Assembly: GCA_010015745.1 (NCBI GenBank)
Contig: ML978172.1
Coordinates: 124,001-188,000, forward strand
Reading direction: 5' to 3'
DNA from: Setomelanomma holmii
Taxonomy: Eukaryota > Ascomycota > Dothideomycetes > Pleosporales > Phaeosphaeriaceae
DNA: 64,000 bases
In this document: positions 62,693 through 64,000 of the stretch, piece after piece
Position numbering within the stretch: the first letter of the stretch is position 1
Layout of the letters: each line of letters begins with the position of its first letter
The notes under the pieces: generated by a model
Told to the model about the DNA's origin: nothing
The model's database searches: none
Seen by the model: the letters and a program-made list of their open reading frames with translations, nothing else
Position numbers and translations under genes: made by a program

Positions 62693-64000
62693 AAGTCCGC
62701 CTGGTAGTCAGGGTGATATAGGATGATGATATCGTCTACGTAGAAGAAGAGATTGACTCTGTCATTTATCCAAAGGCATAGAAAGCCCTAGACAGGGTGT
62801 AGGCTAAGCTTTCGAAGCGATTCCTAGAAGTAGATAGCCTACAGGCGTAGAGCTTCCTTTAGAGTATAGAGAGCGCATAGAAGTCGCAGAGTTTGGCCGT
62901 ACTTGTACAGGAAGCCGTCTAGAGTTCTTACGTAGAGAGTGCGATCCAGGAGAGCGTTAAGGAAGGCGTTTAGCACGTCGTATTGCATAGCCTTAAGGTT
63001 GAAAGCACAGGCAAGGGCTATGAGAGCTTGGAAGAGGCGTGCAGCCAGAGTAGCTGCGTAAGTATCGCCATACTGCTCCTGTAGATCTCTGCGCACAACA
63101 AGGCGGGCCTTGTATTTAAGAAGATATCTATCCTTATCAAACTTATAGGTGAATACCCACATTAACAGTACAGCATCATTAACGTATGAGACTGTGATAT
63201 CTGGCCTTGCAAAGGTGCCTTTGTTCTAGCAGTTGCTGAACTTAGTAGAAGCAGCAGCTGTAAACTGTTTCCTGTGCGGGTGGTGTTTGAGTTCATTCTA
63301 GTAACGTAGTAGAGGAGGAAGATCATCGCGATGGATGCGAGTAGGATCACGCTTAACCCTAAGTTCTAAGGCAAGAGATGTGGCCTTAGAGGCTTGCTGA
63401 ATTATAGCAGCAAAGGCGTAGTACTTAGCTAAAGGACTAGCCTCAATGAAGTGCGCCTGGTAGCGTCTTTTGCTAGTAACAATGTTATCCTGCGAGAGAT
63501 CTGGATCTCGTCGTTGAGGAGCGTTGTTCTGCTGTCAATCTAGGACGTATGGCGCATTTGTGATTGTATCTGAGTCTTTGTCAGGATTCTCATCAGAGTT
63601 CCACCCCCTAGGTGTCATGTGCTGTGAAGCAGCAGAGGACTCCTGGAATAGCTGTTGCTCAGCCGGGTCATGAGAATCATGAGGATCGGGTGTACCATGA
63701 GGGTCAGGTGTACCGTGAGCGGTAGTTGTAGGAGAAGGCAGTTGCTGTATCTGCTTCTGTGCAGGAGTGGAAGCAACTGTATCCTGTCGCTGCCTCACTG
63801 GCTGGGCAACTACGATAGTGTCACCATCGTATTCCTCCTCAGGAATGTGTGCAGTCTTAATCACATGAGGTCTTGCAGGTAGAGTAGACAGCTTGTCCTT
63901 GTAAAGCTCGTCTAAGAAGCGTACGTCGCGTACGCAGATGACGCGGTTTGTGGCTGGTAGCTATACTTAATAGATATTCAAGGCGTCGTATCTAAGGAGA
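62693..64000 (-). pseudogene. Ty1/copia pol fragment: integrase-RT linker and reverse transcriptase
   Basis: On the minus strand from the window edge: a Pro/Thr/Asp-rich linker with HGTPDPHGTPDPHDSHDP (63535-63864), then a stop-interrupted stretch, then the RT domain MWVFTYKFDKDRYLLKYKAR, DTYAATLAARLFQALIALAC, LKAMQYDVLNAFLNALLDRT, LRLLCALYTLKEALRL, and the catalytic FFYVDDIIILYHPDY near 62735. Intact-family residues are replaced in RIP-like ways and TAG codons occur, so it is inactive. It is cut at the left by the inverted segment and the gap, and runs off the right edge of the window. Confidence 0.88.

Overview
The window is nuclear DNA of a filamentous ascomycete. The evidence is: short (about 45-100 nt) GT-AG introns with CTAAC-type branch points, a HET-domain gene, fungal-only gene families, and transposons full of TAG/TAA codons of the kind left by repeat-induced point mutation (RIP). 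Gene content and transposon types suggest a dothideomycete, probably Pleosporales; that placement is inference. No tRNA, rRNA or CRISPR was seen.

Layout. (1) 1-2806 is repeat DNA: a decayed pogo/Fot1-type Tc1-mariner element and, touching it, a 391-bp MITE with matching ends. (2) 3.2-49.8 kb is a gene island: a broken HET gene; the heterochromatin-silencing gene clr2 head-to-head with a SNF2/PHD chromatin remodeller; RNase H2 subunit C; a cyclopropane-fatty-acid-synthase-type methyltransferase; a cis-CaaD-like tautomerase; a histidine phosphatase; a FAR-17a/AIG1 membrane protein; a bZIP factor; a 1749-residue protein with three Ulp1-like cysteine protease domains; a thioredoxin-like protein; a membrane protein with one in-frame TAG; ESF1; a 55-residue membrane protein; a nucleotidyltransferase-like protein; a calcium-binding external NAD(P)H dehydrogenase; the mitochondrial fission adaptor MDV1; chorismate mutase; and an HExxH metallopeptidase-like protein. 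(3) 49.9-55.9 kb is a nested transposon island: two hAT remnants, a complete but dead pogo element, and a second, truncated MITE copy. (4) 56.0-59.3 kb holds a broken alpha/beta hydrolase and a small secreted protein. (5) 60-64 kb is a decayed Ty1/copia element on the minus strand with a TATG microsatellite and a 665-nt assembly gap.

Most genes are housekeeping and there is no metabolic cluster. Links that do stand out are the shared promoter of clr2 and the remodeller, the head-to-head pairs ESF1/55-aa gene and MDV1/ARO7, and a repeated pattern of TAG codons where the protein context calls for tryptophan. The best candidate for something undescribed is the triple Ulp1-like protein at 26298-31596. 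Second is the set of in-frame TAG codons, which fits either RIP-like decay or UAG-to-UGG recoding by A-to-I editing.
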